This document shows positions 47,136-59,039 of a stretch of 64,000 nucleotides of DNA, piece by piece. The translations under genes were made by a program, and so were the position numbers. The notes beneath the pieces were generated by a model. That model was not told the DNA's origin. It made no database searches and was given only the letters and a program-made list of their open reading frames with translations. Source of the stretch: Pachypanchax playfairii. Taxonomy: Eukaryota > Chordata > Actinopteri > Cyprinodontiformes > Aplocheilidae. Positions within the stretch are counted from its first letter, which is position 1. Each line of letters begins with the position of its first letter. Where the stretch lies: positions 571,356 to 635,355 of the forward strand of contig SSNP01000145.1 in the NCBI GenBank assembly GCA_006937955.1, read 5' to 3'.

Positions 47136-48171
47136 GACTAAAAGAGAAGTGCACCACTGCACCACTGTGCAGCTTGACATTCAACTACTCTAAAAACAAT
47201 AATAACATTCCAATCAATCAGGCACTAAACTATAGAACTATTTAACTATCATTTGAATAACACTGAATAATATTATTAAATGTAAATCTTCTTTTACTGT
47301 CCAGAAGACTGAAAAAAGAACAACAATAACACTAAAAATAGCACAAGTAACTGAGAGCTTAGCAGTCTTAATACCAGTAGAATAAAACTGGTGCACATTC
47401 AGGCTTTTCTTGATTTGATGATGCAATACCTTCCACCAGATGGCTGCAGATTAAATAGCCTATATGAGGCTATTTTATCTTCCCCAGTGTGTTAGAGCCT
47501 CAAACTTGCCACAGAATTCATTAAGCCTGTCTGGAAGGGAGGTTTCAGTAACTAGTGATTAATGAAAAGAACTGATGGGTGAAGTAACACTGATCATATC
47601 ATTACTACTACTATAATTACTATACCATTATGATAAATGTTCTGTATTACTTGTTGCTACCTGGATGTCACTGTGCATGTTTCTTTGACATTTATCACCA
47701 ACCAAAACATTGCTTCTCCATGGCAACATCCCCTGACAGCAACAGCCTCTAACAACCTGCTTCTCATTATAATGATTCAAAAACACATATAGCTGCACCT
47801 TCTTCTGCAAACTCTGATCCCAACCTGAACAAACACTTGTGGTATGTGGTCCAATAAGACCAAAGCCCCTCTTGTTCGAAACAAAGGATCCTCTGCCAAA
47901 GTTCGGCTGCAACAGGTGCTAAACACTCAGGCTTAGAGGGGATATGCAACACTGAAGTATGAAATAAAACAAAACATTTGAGATTTCATTGAAATACACC
48001 TTATATCACTTTAATATTTTGCTCTAAATAACTGTGTTCATGCATACAAAGGCAGAAAAATCACACCAAATTCCATGCAGCAAACAGCAAAAAAGAAAAT
48101 ACAAATCCCACACAAGGTCCTTTAAAACCAGAAACTAAAATCTTTTTAAGTTTGATCATGTACGTATCAAC

Positions 48172-48859
48172 CAGCGACGCCGGTAACGCCTTACTTAGTA
48201 GTCAGTAACTATTTCCATAACAGTAATCGAATTAAAGTTATATGTCCAAGCAACTGTGCGTTATTATTTTTGTAATTTTCTTAAGTAACAAGATATGTAT
48301 AGTTTCTTTTTTCATCTCGGGGAGAGAGAAATGCATATGGGACATATGCACCTTTTCACCCTCACCTACCAAGCAGCCAGCGTAAACAGCAATGAGGAAG
48401 GAGACAGGTGTGTTTTCTATCTGGAAATATAGTCACTATTTTGAGTTTGTATCAGCTAAAGATAACAATATTAAGGTTGGCTGTACACGCCGTGCTGGCG
48501 ACAAAGTTATCTAGCTTCAAAAACACTAGGTCAAACTTAAAGAAACATTTGGAATCGCAGCACGGCACTGTCAGACCTACAGAGAAAGTCCCTCCCACCA
48601 CGTGGTGCAAAGCAGAGCTGGAACTACTGCAGAAGGAGGAGATACATTGTTAACTGTTAAAATGCATTTCCAATAAGCTGAGTATTGGAAAAACCGGTAT
48701 AAGATTTTACGTTGAGGCAGTGGACGGGTTATTGGCAGCCACTAAAAGAAACCTGTCAATCTAACTTAGTTATTTTTAAAATAAAGTAATCAGCAAAGTA
48801 ATTAAGTTACTTTTGGAAGGAGTAATCAATAGTATGTCAAGGTAACTGTGGCAACACTG
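48172..48859 (+). mobile_element. hAT element remnant with BED-finger piece
   Basis: Ends CAGCGACGCCGGTAACGCC and (reversed) CAGTGTTGCCACAGTTACC are inverted, with 8-bp flanks GTATCAAC (48164-48171) and GTAACAAC (48860-48867) differing by one base. Inside, 48408-48653 keeps an open frame whose middle reads ATKLSSFKNTRSNLKKHLES, then QHGT. This is the end of a BED zinc finger (the His-x-x-x-x-x-His part) found at the N terminus of hAT transposases. The first Cys pair and the whole catalytic region are gone. The copy is internally deleted and inactive. Confidence 0.8.
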
Positions 48860-48929
48860 GTAACAACAAACCCTTCAAAAATGTACATAAATTGTGTGAA
48901 ATGTCTTGATGACACCTTGTGTAGTTTTA

Positions 48930-49530
48930 AGAATAGACTTAAAACTTTCCGTTTTACACAATCCTATAGTCAGGGTTAGCTTGGGTTCTCCTGATCCATC
49001 CCTTTAGTTATGCTGCTATAGGTTTAGACTGCCGGAGGACATACTGACCACATTTCTTCACTCTGCTGTCTTTCTTTACTGTGGCTGCCTCTGAGGAGGA
49101 TGTATCTCACATAAACAAGGGATGAAATATTCCCACTAGAGCCATCAAATTGTTATTGCTTTTGATTGTTACTGCCACCATTAACTGTTTCTCTGTTTAT
49201 CTTTCTATAGACATGACGACTGGCCAAAATACATCTGTGTTTGTCTGTGTCTCTTTCCTGTCAGCTCAGACCCCAGTCGGCTAAGGCAGAAGGCCGCCCA
49301 TCCTGAGCCGGGTTCTGCTAGAGGTTTCTTCCTGTTAAAAGGGAGTCGTTCCTTTCCACTGTCACCAATTGTGCTGCTCAGGATGGGGGATTGTGCTGAA
49401 ATAACAATTCAGCCCAATCGGCTGGTTCCTTAGATAGAAAATGTTTTATTATTAATTGGTTGATTTTTCTGTGAAGTGCCTTGAAATGACTTCGTCATGA
49501 ACTGGCGCTTTATAAATAAATAAACTTGAC
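48930..49530 (+). repeat. 3' UTR of a common fish LINE
   Basis: CCTGAGCCGGGTTCTGCTAG, GTTTCTTCCTGTTAAAAGGG and GTGCTGCTCAGGATGGGGG are hallmarks of a 3' non-coding end that is abundant in teleosts. It ends CTTTATAAATAAATAAACTTGAC with its poly-adenylation-like tail. The coding part is not present. Subfamily uncertain. Confidence 0.65.
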
Positions 49531-50560
49531 ACTTTAATCTTGTTTTTTTTTCGATAGATAAAAAACTTTAACAGAGGTTGTGATTAAAGATAAAGAGAGA
49601 TATTTTGATCCTGATGATTGACTCTTTTTCTTGAACATGACTGACTCATTGGTAAGAAAGAATGTAATGAATTAATGTTATTGCATCAGGAATGTTTCAG
49701 CAGCACAAGAAAATGTTCTTATGTACTACATGCATTCTTTTTAAAATAAATCCTCAATAAAAACTCCATCGATTGAACTGAGGAGACTCAGAAAACCTTC
49801 TGACCACGATTACACAGAACGAGAACAATAGTTGAAAAACAGTGTACGGCTGTAAGGGCTCCCGAAGGACGTGCGTTAATGCTTTTATTGTTGATGAGGT
49901 ATATAAAGTAACACACCTCGGTAGAAGCACTTCCCCATCTAACAGTGTTTCCAGTATTGTGTGTCAATCTGTCAAGAGATTCCCCCAAAGACCCACATAA
50001 CCAGGGACAGATGTTGGTCTTTTGCATGAGGAAGTCTGTCTATGTGTGTCAACGACAGAAAAAAAGGATATTTGTATATCTTCTCCCTATCGCTACCACT
50101 TACTTCCAACACGTCAACTCCTTAGGCATCCCGAGGAAGCCGTTTAAATCTGTTCTAGAACACTGTCACTACACCCCCTGCAGCACGGTCTTCTGCATCA
50201 ACGCTTTGATCAGTCGCTTCGAGACTTGCACACAAACAGACAGAGATAAGCTAACAGGGCGAGCTGGAGAAAGAGAGAGTGTGAGATACGGAGGCAGGGA
50301 AGTGACCGGGGTTTGGTCAACTGCAGCAACTCTTAGAAGTTGAAAGCCCAGAGCAAACAGACAGAAACACACAGAGGGAAGAGTCCAGCAAAACAGGGCT
50401 GAAGCTGAGGGATAAGAGGTCCTTCCATCACTGCAGCTGCCTCAGCATACACTGTGTGTGTTGTGTATCGCTGTATGTGTGTCTATGTGTCTCCTGCCTC
50501 CTTGAATCTCTTACCAGATGTTAGAACAATGTGTAGCTTTTGTTTAATTACAATTAAAAC

Positions 50561-50857
50561 ATGTTTGGATTAGCACCTAATATCATAACGGCTTCAGCTA
50601 AAGGAGACCTCATCAGAAGAATTAACACTGAATGCGCAATTTTAATAAATAATTTTGCAGAAAATAGACCAAAACTTGTAAGAAGAATTTTATTTACTGG
50701 CCTTAAGAAAATTGCAGTTAAAGCCTCCATCACAATGACGCGTACGAATGTGTTGTCAGTCCGAATCTCCCGTTTCCTACAACATCTGGAGGTCATGAAC
50801 GTTCGTGGAGGCGGTTCTGGTTCTTACAGGGAGTTGTTAAGGCTGTGGCATCAATAA
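50561..50857 (+). other. Unexplained 98-codon open frame
   Basis: ATG MFGLAPNIITASAKGDLIRR runs without a stop to a TAA at 50855. I recognise no domain, splice site or family, and nearby sequence gives no partner. Codon use is not obviously coding. It may be a scrap of an unidentified element or chance. Confidence 0.15.
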
Positions 50858-51599
50858 CTCAATGACTCTTTGAGAATGAGGCAATTTTCTGTTGTACAGT
50901 GGTAGCAGAGTTCTTGCTCTCTTCATACGGGTGTGTTGGAACCTTCTCCCCGTCTACCAATGACAAATTTACAAATACCTGACCTGAACAGCTCCCGTGT
51001 GCAACTCATGGCAATTTCGAGCTGTTATGAAGAACACGCTGCAGAGGTCCAGTATCTCCAAAATTCTGTGTGTTTATCACATCTGCTCAGAAATGTGTGG
51101 AAAACCTTCACATATTCAAGATGAGGCAGCAGCATTACAGCCAGAATCAGGTTCAGTTCAAAGTTGGACCGCGAGTTGAAATGGGCTGGAACACCTTCGA
51201 TGAGCCGTTTCATCGCGTCGCATCATGAAAAATAAGAATTATGTGTCATTTTCTGGAAACAACAGCTTTTATTTCCTGCTGAAAACATGCAGTTCTCTAC
51301 AATTTTAGACATAAATAATAAATAATGGCGTGCTGTATGCAGGTTGTTTGGACGACATTACATTTCCTGGTGCATTCATGGAAAATCTTGAACCAGACCA
51401 TCGACCAGACTAAACGGGTCACGAACATAAGATTCTTACAGGGTGGCTGTAAAGCTGCATTAAGGAGGAAGTAGGAAACAATCCAAAAATCATTAGTATC
51501 TCATTCATGTTGTACAGAAACTAGTCTGATTCTTTTGGATCTGAAACAATCCTGGGACCAGCTTTCCGGTATAGCGCTACAACTGGTGGCAGCTTGTTG

Positions 51600-52522
51600 G
51601 AGTAGCTCTGTGACTTTGCTAGCACTTGCTAGCATGTTTTGTTCTTTTTGAGTATTTCTTGCTAGTTTTTTCTTCTGGAAATATTTTCTAAATACTTTTC
51701 TTCTGATTTGGATGCTGTGCTGATTGAGTTTTTTGCTTGATTTGTTACTTTTTTGCCACTTGTTATGATGCGTAACCATGCCAACAAGAGACTTCTTAAC
51801 AAGAAAGAGCAGCTAACTGACATTTCTAAGGCTGAAATCCTCAAATTTAAACTCTGGATCCCTGATGAGCTAAAAAGAAGAAGACATGGATGCAGAGCAG
51901 GAGCAAAGAGAAGAGAGAGAAAGAGGAAGTTTAAACCTTCACTGCCATCAGTCATATTGACAAATGTGAGATCTCTTTGCTAACAAAATGGATGAACATT
52001 AAACTCTGAATGCAGCATCATGTGTTTTACTGAGACATGGCTAAAGGAACATATCCCTGACTCCAGCGTGTCTCTGCCTGGCTTTCAAACAATACGGGCT
52101 GACAGAGATTTGAAGAGGAGCAGCAAAAGAAGAGGAGTTTGTCAGCTGATCACATCTGCAGTCACCTGTTGGGGAAGCAGCATCAGAGCAAGTGACATGA
52201 AGAGGTTGAACAGATGGAGAAGGAGGACTGATTCTGTCCTGGAGACTGAACTGGAGTCTCTTGAGTTGATTGTCCAAAGGAGGATGAAGAACATGATGGA
52301 AAACCCTCATCATCCTCTTCAGAACACAGTAACTCAACAACAGAGTGTCTTCAGTCAGAAGATTCTTCATAATTCGCTGCAGCACAGACCACTACAGGAG
52401 ATCCTTCCTGTCCACACTTATAACCTTCTATAAAGGCTTCCTGAAAAAGAACTGAGCTACAACAACACTTAATTTCCCTTCGGGGATTAATAAAGTATTT
52501 TTGATTGATTTTGATTGATTGA
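51600..52522 (+). mobile_element. Internally deleted L2/Rex-type LINE
   Basis: 5' part: a leader with an ORF start at 51778 and LPSVILTNVRSLC (51942-51981), the start of the apurinic endonuclease, followed after a frame change by MCFTETWLKEHIPDSSVSLP at 52020. The same frame then jumps at about 52135 (SSKRRGVCQ) into the RT C terminus: LITSAVTCWGSSIRASD and VQRRMKNMMENPHHPLQNTV. The end is CCTTCGGGGATTAATAAAG with GATT repeats. So the whole RT core is missing and endonuclease start and RT tail are fused. The 5' boundary is not certain. Confidence 0.75.
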
Positions 52523-53500
52523 CCCCCTCATGCAGTAAGAGGGGCCCATTAGTGTAGGTATTATTTTTAATAAATAAAGCTGAACATATGGCGCAACAGA
52601 CTGACCAACAAATCTTACACAGCTCATATTTCATCATTTGTGTCAAAAGAAACCGACCCAACAGCAGTTTGACTGATTCAGTTCAGCAGGGAAAATGTCA
52701 CTCTGGCATTTAGGAAACGAAAAAGAAACTTAAATATATATTTTGTTTTAAACGTTGTCAGTCAACTGAGTCTTCAGCCATAGTATAAATGTTTTAAATA
52801 TACATCCTGGTGGAGAATATAAAGATTTAAAATGCTGATTTCACCAAAAAGGGTTTTTTTTTTCCTGATGGAAAAAAAAAATCTGAAAATTGTAAATATT
52901 TTAGCCAGTAGTGAAGCTGCAGGCACTTTATTCTAGTTTTTAAAAAACTACCTTCAAATATTGTTCTAGACTGTTTGATAATTATTACCAGGATTATCTG
53001 GTTTCAGACAGAAATAACACATTAATGAGGATGTATATAATTCTTATTTACATCATTATTTTATGTTGTTCTAATGGATGTACCTGAAACCTGAAAAAAC
53101 ATAAATCACTAGTAGAAAAATAACTATTTAAATAAAATAAGTTCTAAATTAATGCTTGTAGAAGAAACAAAGCTATATGAATACTGTAAACATGTTTTAT
53201 AGAAAAAAATTGGTTCTTTTTACGACGATAATGTTTCTGTTTATATTTATTTAAAACCCATAAAAGGATTTTCTTTAACATAAAAGGACCCAGATATCAA
53301 ACTAATAATAACGGCGAAAAAATTGATTTAAAATAAAAAAATTACTAAGCTACAAGTTTAATTCTAAAATACATGTTGTCACTGGGAAATTTTTGCAGTT
53401 ATTTATTTGAAAAAAACATTTTCACATTAGAAATTGTGAAAAAATGGGAATTGAGGTATTGATATTAAATATGCATGAATCTGTTGGAAAATAAGCACAG

Positions 53501-53807
53501 TGTGTGTGTCTCTGTGTGTTCTAGTTTTTCTACCCTACTGAGGACCAGTTTTGAGATATTTACTATCTTTCTGGGGTCCGAGGGTTCTTGTGGGGACCGA
53601 AGCCTGGTCCCCATGAGGGGGACTCCCCTTTTTAGGGTTAGGGGTTAGGTTTATAGGTATGGTGTGAATAGAGTTTTAGTTAGTCTTAGGGTTAGTTATA
53701 GATCAGTAATGGTTAAGGTTAGTAAAAGGGTTTGGGTTAGGTATAAATCTAGTTACTAAAATCAATGGAATTCAATGGACGGTCCCCATAAGGAAAACAA
53801 AACACAC

Positions 53808-53838
<31 letters not shown>
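53501..53838 (+). repeat. Dispersed copy of the 348-bp repeat, ending in GT run
   Basis: It matches the unit at 10733-11080 closely from GAGGACCAGTTT onward, including GGGGTCCGAGGG, telomere-like AGGGTTAGGGGTTAGG and GGTCCCCATAAGG, and ends with 15 GT units (53809-53838). On the gene strand the GT run is a CA run that starts 9 bases after the donor of the 53848-53964 exon. Confidence 0.9.
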
Positions 53839-53839
<1 letters not shown>

Positions 53840-53847
53840 TCACTTAC

Positions 53848-53964
53848 CGGCCCTCTGAGGTCAATGAGTTCCTGTCTCATCTGGACAATGAGGTGGTCTT
53901 TGGCCATGAGGGATCGGTACAGTCTCTCATTAAACTCTATCAACTCCCCGTGCATCTCGGCCAC
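53848..53964 (-). CDS. snx29: SNX29 exon: coiled-coil segment
   Basis: A 117-bp exon of 39 whole codons, acceptor CTTGCAG and donor GTAAGT. It encodes VAEMHGELIEFNERLYRSLM, then AKDHLIVQMRQELIDLRGP. The heptad-like pattern of Leu/Ile/Met with charged residues between marks the end of SNX29's central coiled coil, a region used for oligomerising or partner binding. RGP runs in frame into VPGDLSQTS of the next exon. The previous exon is not in the window. A CA-rich repeat begins 9 bases into the following intron. Confidence 0.95.
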
Positions 53965-55329
53965 CTGCAAGATGCGTTCACACGCACACAGACACAGAAG
54001 AAGACAAAAGATCAGTTACATTAATCTCACTTTGGGAGAAAAGGGGGAGGAGTTTTTAAAACCTGTTTTTATATTTTGTGTAAAATTATTAAAAACATTG
54101 AGTGGTTCATGTAACAACACAAAAAAAAAAAAACACTCGAGGTGAAACTAACGAAAGGCAGAACAGATTAACAGTTAAACAGAAGTGGGTGGGAAAGAGT
54201 GAAGAGGTGGAAGTAGATCATCTTTTATGTATTCTGGACATCTCCAGCCAGCTTCTCCATTATCATCAGCCCTAACTAACCTCGACGTGTTGTTACTCAC
54301 ATCTGTGTGTGTTCATGCAAATTCAGATGAGTTCGTCAGTGTGTGTGTGTGTGTTTAGTTGTTCCCCACGGTCAGTCTTTGTAACCAGGCTGGACAGTGT
54401 GGACAGCTCTCTGTCTGGGGACTGATTGTGTGACACAAGCGGTGCTGTATGGAGAACACCTGCTGTCACGGCAGTTTCGCCACAGCGTCCTCGCAAACTG
54501 ACAGGTAGGCCGAGCATCGCCGTCCCCCCGACACCAACTGTCACACATAAACATACATTTTCTTACTCTTCTTGTGTGTGTAAATTTAAAAATGTTTCAG
54601 TTACTGAAATTAGATTAGAATTCTAAACTTTATTGAACAAAACTAGGATAGATAAGTCAGAGTGTTTCTCTGCTGGTCAGGGCATCTTGGATGAGGCTAA
54701 GATGCAGATCTGATCCAAATCATCAAATATTCTCTGCAGTCATGAGACTGAATTCGGAAAGCAGGAATTTCTCCTGTAAGAGGAGATAATGTCCCTGACA
54801 GGACGCCGACAGCTTCTCTGTCAAAGAACGACGCCCTCTAGCAGTGATGCAATGGTAAAGTCTCAGAAGGAAGACTCAGTTGCCATGGCAACCGCATCAC
54901 AAAAGACAGACAGTGTAGGGCTGCTGTACAGCAGATTTGTTCTGCTACCGGGACAAATAATAATAACGTACATTTCTCTTTCTTATCCGTTGAAAAATAA
55001 AATGCGACGAGGAAACGCTGAAGCTTTAAATGAGAGTAAATAAGCTGCAGAAAAGAAAGAAGTAGGTTGTTCATGATTCTGAACGGCAGCACTCATCATC
55101 GCACAGTAAGAGCACAGAACACAGATCAGACTCTGAATCAGAAGCTGATTGTTTTCAGACAGATTTGAACCTTCAGAGAAGCCCTGGTTCATGTTTCTTC
55201 TTCTCTTTTTAAATCTTTCAATCAAGCTTGAGTTAATTTACACAGGCTAACATCTGTAGCCAAATCAACTGGTGGTTCCTGGGCCGTATCTGGCCCATGA
55301 GCTCATTTCACCTGGTCCGATGTGCCGAA

Positions 55330-55800
55330 AATTAACTCATTCAGTTCCATTTTCAGATTTCATATCCTCCTCAGTGCCAGACATATTGAGAATTTTTACT
55401 GATTTTGAAGGCCCACAGAATATTTTGTCCTATGACTGTGTGAATTCTGAAACCACCATTAAAAAGATTAGACTCTCTTCTTTCAGAAGCAAAAAAAAAT
55501 ACTGTTTCTACCCTTTTCTGTTTTTAAGTAATTTGCAGCAGAAAAGAGCAACTTTCAAAAAAGTGGAGAAAAAGAGCTTTTTGTGCACGAGAGACACGTC
55601 AGGCATAAAAGTGTCTTTGACACTAATAAACAGTGTTTTAGTGACGCCTCCTGATTGATCCAGACGGGAATACGTCATCTGACGACCCGGGGTCTACTTC
55701 ACTAAAATCACGTGACTCTGACCCGTCTGCTAAAATGAAGGTCTCAGACTGGGATGAAATATGTGTTGATCGAGGCGACCTGGGTTGATTATCGTCATTT
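55330..55800 (+). repeat. Possible repeat with acidic coding scrap
   Basis: The segment AATTAACTCATTCAGTTCCA and CACCATTAAAAAGATTAGAC recalls a repeated fish sequence. Near its end a frame reads DPDGNTSSDDPGSTSLKSRD followed by KMKVSDWDEICVDRGDLG, an acidic patch like the N-terminal parts of some DNA-transposon proteins. No ends or target duplications were found. This is a weak call. Confidence 0.2.
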
Positions 55801-56304
55801 CTCTTTTGTGACCGCGACACAGACGTATTTTTAGTGTGAGCTGCGTACGTTTTCCCGCTTTGCGCCCTGCGTTACTCCGATGGGATTCCCAAAACCTCCT
55901 CCGCTTTCATGGGTGAAGTTCTACATGATCACATCTTTCAGCACCACACACAGGTACTTGTACTTCCTTTAGAGGTGTGATATTTACCGACAAGGTGCTT
56001 GCGACCGTTCTCTAACACCCCCCATTAAAAAAGGCAAGAGACATCAAGAAGTCTATGGCACTGAGCATTTGGATTTTGTTTGATTCTTGACGCCTTATAT
56101 AATGTTACATAAACTGATGAAAACACACAAATATAAGTAACTACATGATAAAAATATCCCAAGTATAAATGATACTGTCAGATATCTTTGTCTAAATGAT
56201 TCCTGCTCCTGACGTTGGTTCTATCTACGATGCCTCACTTTAAAAAGCTTCTTTAATAAGGAAAGTTAAACCCTTATGTGTGTGTTTATTTGCTGACATC
56301 ACTA

Positions 56305-57009
56305 GCTACGTTTACATGCGCCAAATTTCCCCAATCTGATTAAAATCTTGGTCAATCGGAATTCCCAAATCCCTGTTTACATGGACACTAACTGAAATGA
56401 TCTGATCATGCCATGAGTACACATGCACCAAGCACTCAATCAGGTTAAATGAGTTTAGCATGCGCACAGCGAGTTGTCTTTCCGGGGAAGAAAAAAAAGT
56501 AAACAAACTCCATCCTTTCTGCACGTCTTTCCCGCCCCATCGTGTGCTCGATCTGACTCACGTTTTCCCCAATATGGACCCTCTGCGGGTGATTACCTTT
56601 ATGTTTGGGTTTTTACTGGTCGCATTAACCAAGCTAGAGGCTGAATACATATTGCTACTGCTCCTCCACCACAGGAGAGGAGAGCAGGATGACAGGATGA
56701 CTGCGCCAGCAGACTAGTTCTGTTTACCTCCCGATATGTTTTCTACTTGAGTCTGCGAAAGCGGAAAGACGTCACGCTGAAGTTGTACGCATGCGCAGTG
56801 GGCTTTTTTCACCCTTTCTTTCCGAATGGGTGTATACATGCACGTCTATCCGAATGAAGATCGGACAAAACCACCCCTCTCGATCGGAAGTAAATTTCAT
56901 TCTGATCAGGCTGCATCGGATCAAAGCATTCTGATTGACATGTTTACATGACGTATTTTTTATCCGATTGGGCGTTTATTCCGATTAAATGTGCCCATGT
57001 AAAAGTAGC
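56305..57009. mobile_element. MITE with TA target, ends GCTACGTTTACATG
   Basis: Ends GCTACGTTTACATGCGCC and (reversed) GCTACTTTTACATGGGCA are inverted and flanked by TA on both sides (56303-56304 and 57010-57011). TTTACATG words recur near both ends (56373 and 56942). The inside holds a CATGCGCAG-rich segment. No transposase. A 2-bp TA target suggests a Tc1/mariner-type or other TA-specific enzyme; this is inferred from the target only. Confidence 0.6.
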
Positions 57010-59039
57010 TATTGTTTAACTGCAGCTTAAATATATGATGTGATTAACACTGAGTGTTATAGGTGGTAATCTATCGACAGCTGACACTATAGACAAAATA
57101 TAAGAGGTCAGCAGGGTCGGAGCAGTTATTATTCTAACATCTGCTGGAGAGAAGTGAAGAGACAGAAAACAATATACTTGTTTTATTCAGCCAAGGCTGT
57201 TTGGGTTGCGTTGATTCCTGCTGCACCACAATTTATTTTAACAGGTACTCAGTCGATACATAAATGAGTCTAAACAACTGAGACATTGGAACTTTTGGGA
57301 TCAGATGAGGCAGCGAAGCAATAAAAACGCAGCTGATGGTAATCTTTGAACATAAAACACAACTGATTTCAGCTCAGAGAAATAATCCCTGAGCCTCTCT
57401 GTATCAGTGTTTGCAGGAGAACAGGCTGGAGATGTGTGAGAGGTGATGAATTGTGGGTAAAAGGACACACACAAACACACTTTGGACGGTAAATCTGATT
57501 TGAGAAGCTGTCATGTTCCACTCAGGGAAGGACAAGAGGACATCTCTTCCGACTGTCGTTCGTCACCTTTATTTATTCAACCGCCACGGTTCTTAAATTA
57601 GGACATTATATAATATGGAATTAATTTTAAGCGTGAAGAAACCCAATTAAATCCCAGGGAGAGGAAGCTAATAAGTTTGTGTATGTGTGCACAGTGCAGG
57701 GTATATGGACTGTGGACTTCACTGCATCAGCCAAACGCTGGTTTATATAAGAAGTTACCATGCAGCTACGTGCTAGCACTGCTAATTCCATTTCAACAAG
57801 CAAGGTCGCATCCCGGCTGTAAAGACTCCAAAAGATTATGATCATTTCATCCTGTCTAGACTTTATGTGTAATGTGCACCGCTCATTGGGCGCAATCCCA
57901 CTCTGCACCTAGACTCATTTCAGGCACGAATCGGCCGGTAAAAAACCTGCTGCAGAACGGCTAATTAAAACCCTCTGAGGACACAGTCACATGATAAAAA
58001 ATGTGTAAAGCAAACGGGCATCTTCAAGACGAGCTACAATGGCATAAACTTGAGACGGAGAGCAAAGAATTCAGACAAATATCTAAGCAGGCACTGTAGA
58101 TAAGTGGTGCAGTTACAAACCTTTGAAAAACCACAACCTGGACAGTAACTGTTAGTCCTGAAACTGACGAAATCACTTAAAGACATGACAACTCAACAAG
58201 TCAGCTAAGTAGAACCCTGACAGGCGGTGAGTGTGAGATTTAGGCCACGGCTTGGATCCACGGATGTGCTCAGACTGAAGCTCCCACTGCGATCAAAACA
58301 GAAGTGACCAGAATATGCTGCAACGAGAAGCTGGAAAAATAGGGGCAAGTGAAAACAGCAGGTTGTTTACAAATCAGGTTAACCTGAATTTCACTATTAC
58401 CCACAAAGAGTGCATGGTAAAATGTTTCACTGTTCTGGAAGGAGGAGGTCTAACTGATCCACGTGTGTCTGTGACAAGTTCAAGGTGCTTCGTCACAATA
58501 TTGTCAAGTTCAGTCAAAGAAAGGTGTATGGACTTCCTTCCAGCTGACTTCTTTTGTTTGTTTTGTTTGACTGATATGTTTCTCAGCCTGAACGCAGATG
58601 TTACAGCTGATCAGCTGATCGCTGCGTCTCAGTATCCGTTTGTCAGTGTGATGGATTTTCAGTCAGTCTAAACGGTGTGTCTCGAGGTTGAAAGCAGCTG
58701 CATAGCTTTAGAACAGAAGACACAGCACGGACGCGCAGAATTCTAACTTTTTGTGCTATAAAATACAGAAAACCATCGATTTTTATCAACAAAATTAGTG
58801 CATTTGTCTTTGATCCTCGCCAATTTGAATGCGCACAAAACACCTTCAATGTGCACTGTACCTTTTAATCTGACACACATTAGAAACATCATCATCGTTT
58901 CTAAACAGAAAGAAGTTACAGTAAATGACAGAAGCTCCAAGCCGAAAATGTAACAGCTGACTAATAAATTTCAACAGCAAACTGTTAAATGTAGATTAAA
59001 GTTAACAACTAAAGTTGTAATCAATCCAACCTGGACTCT

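Larger units (their letters stand above)
46280..53847 (-). other. SNX29 intron, 7.6 kb
   Basis: It separates the coiled-coil exon from the linker exon. Contents: LINE remnants (46.4-47.1 kb), a hAT with BED-finger remnant (48.2-48.9 kb), a LINE 3' UTR (48.9-49.5 kb), an unexplained ORF (50.56 kb), an internally deleted LINE (51.6-52.5 kb) and the GT-ended repeat (53.5-53.8 kb). 47140-48160, 49540-50550 and 52530-53500 show nothing further. Confidence 0.85.

Noticed and set aside
55272..55658. 128-codon plus-strand ORF
   Set aside because: Composition shifts along it and its middle resembles repeat DNA; no domain seen. Only a weak repeat call was kept.
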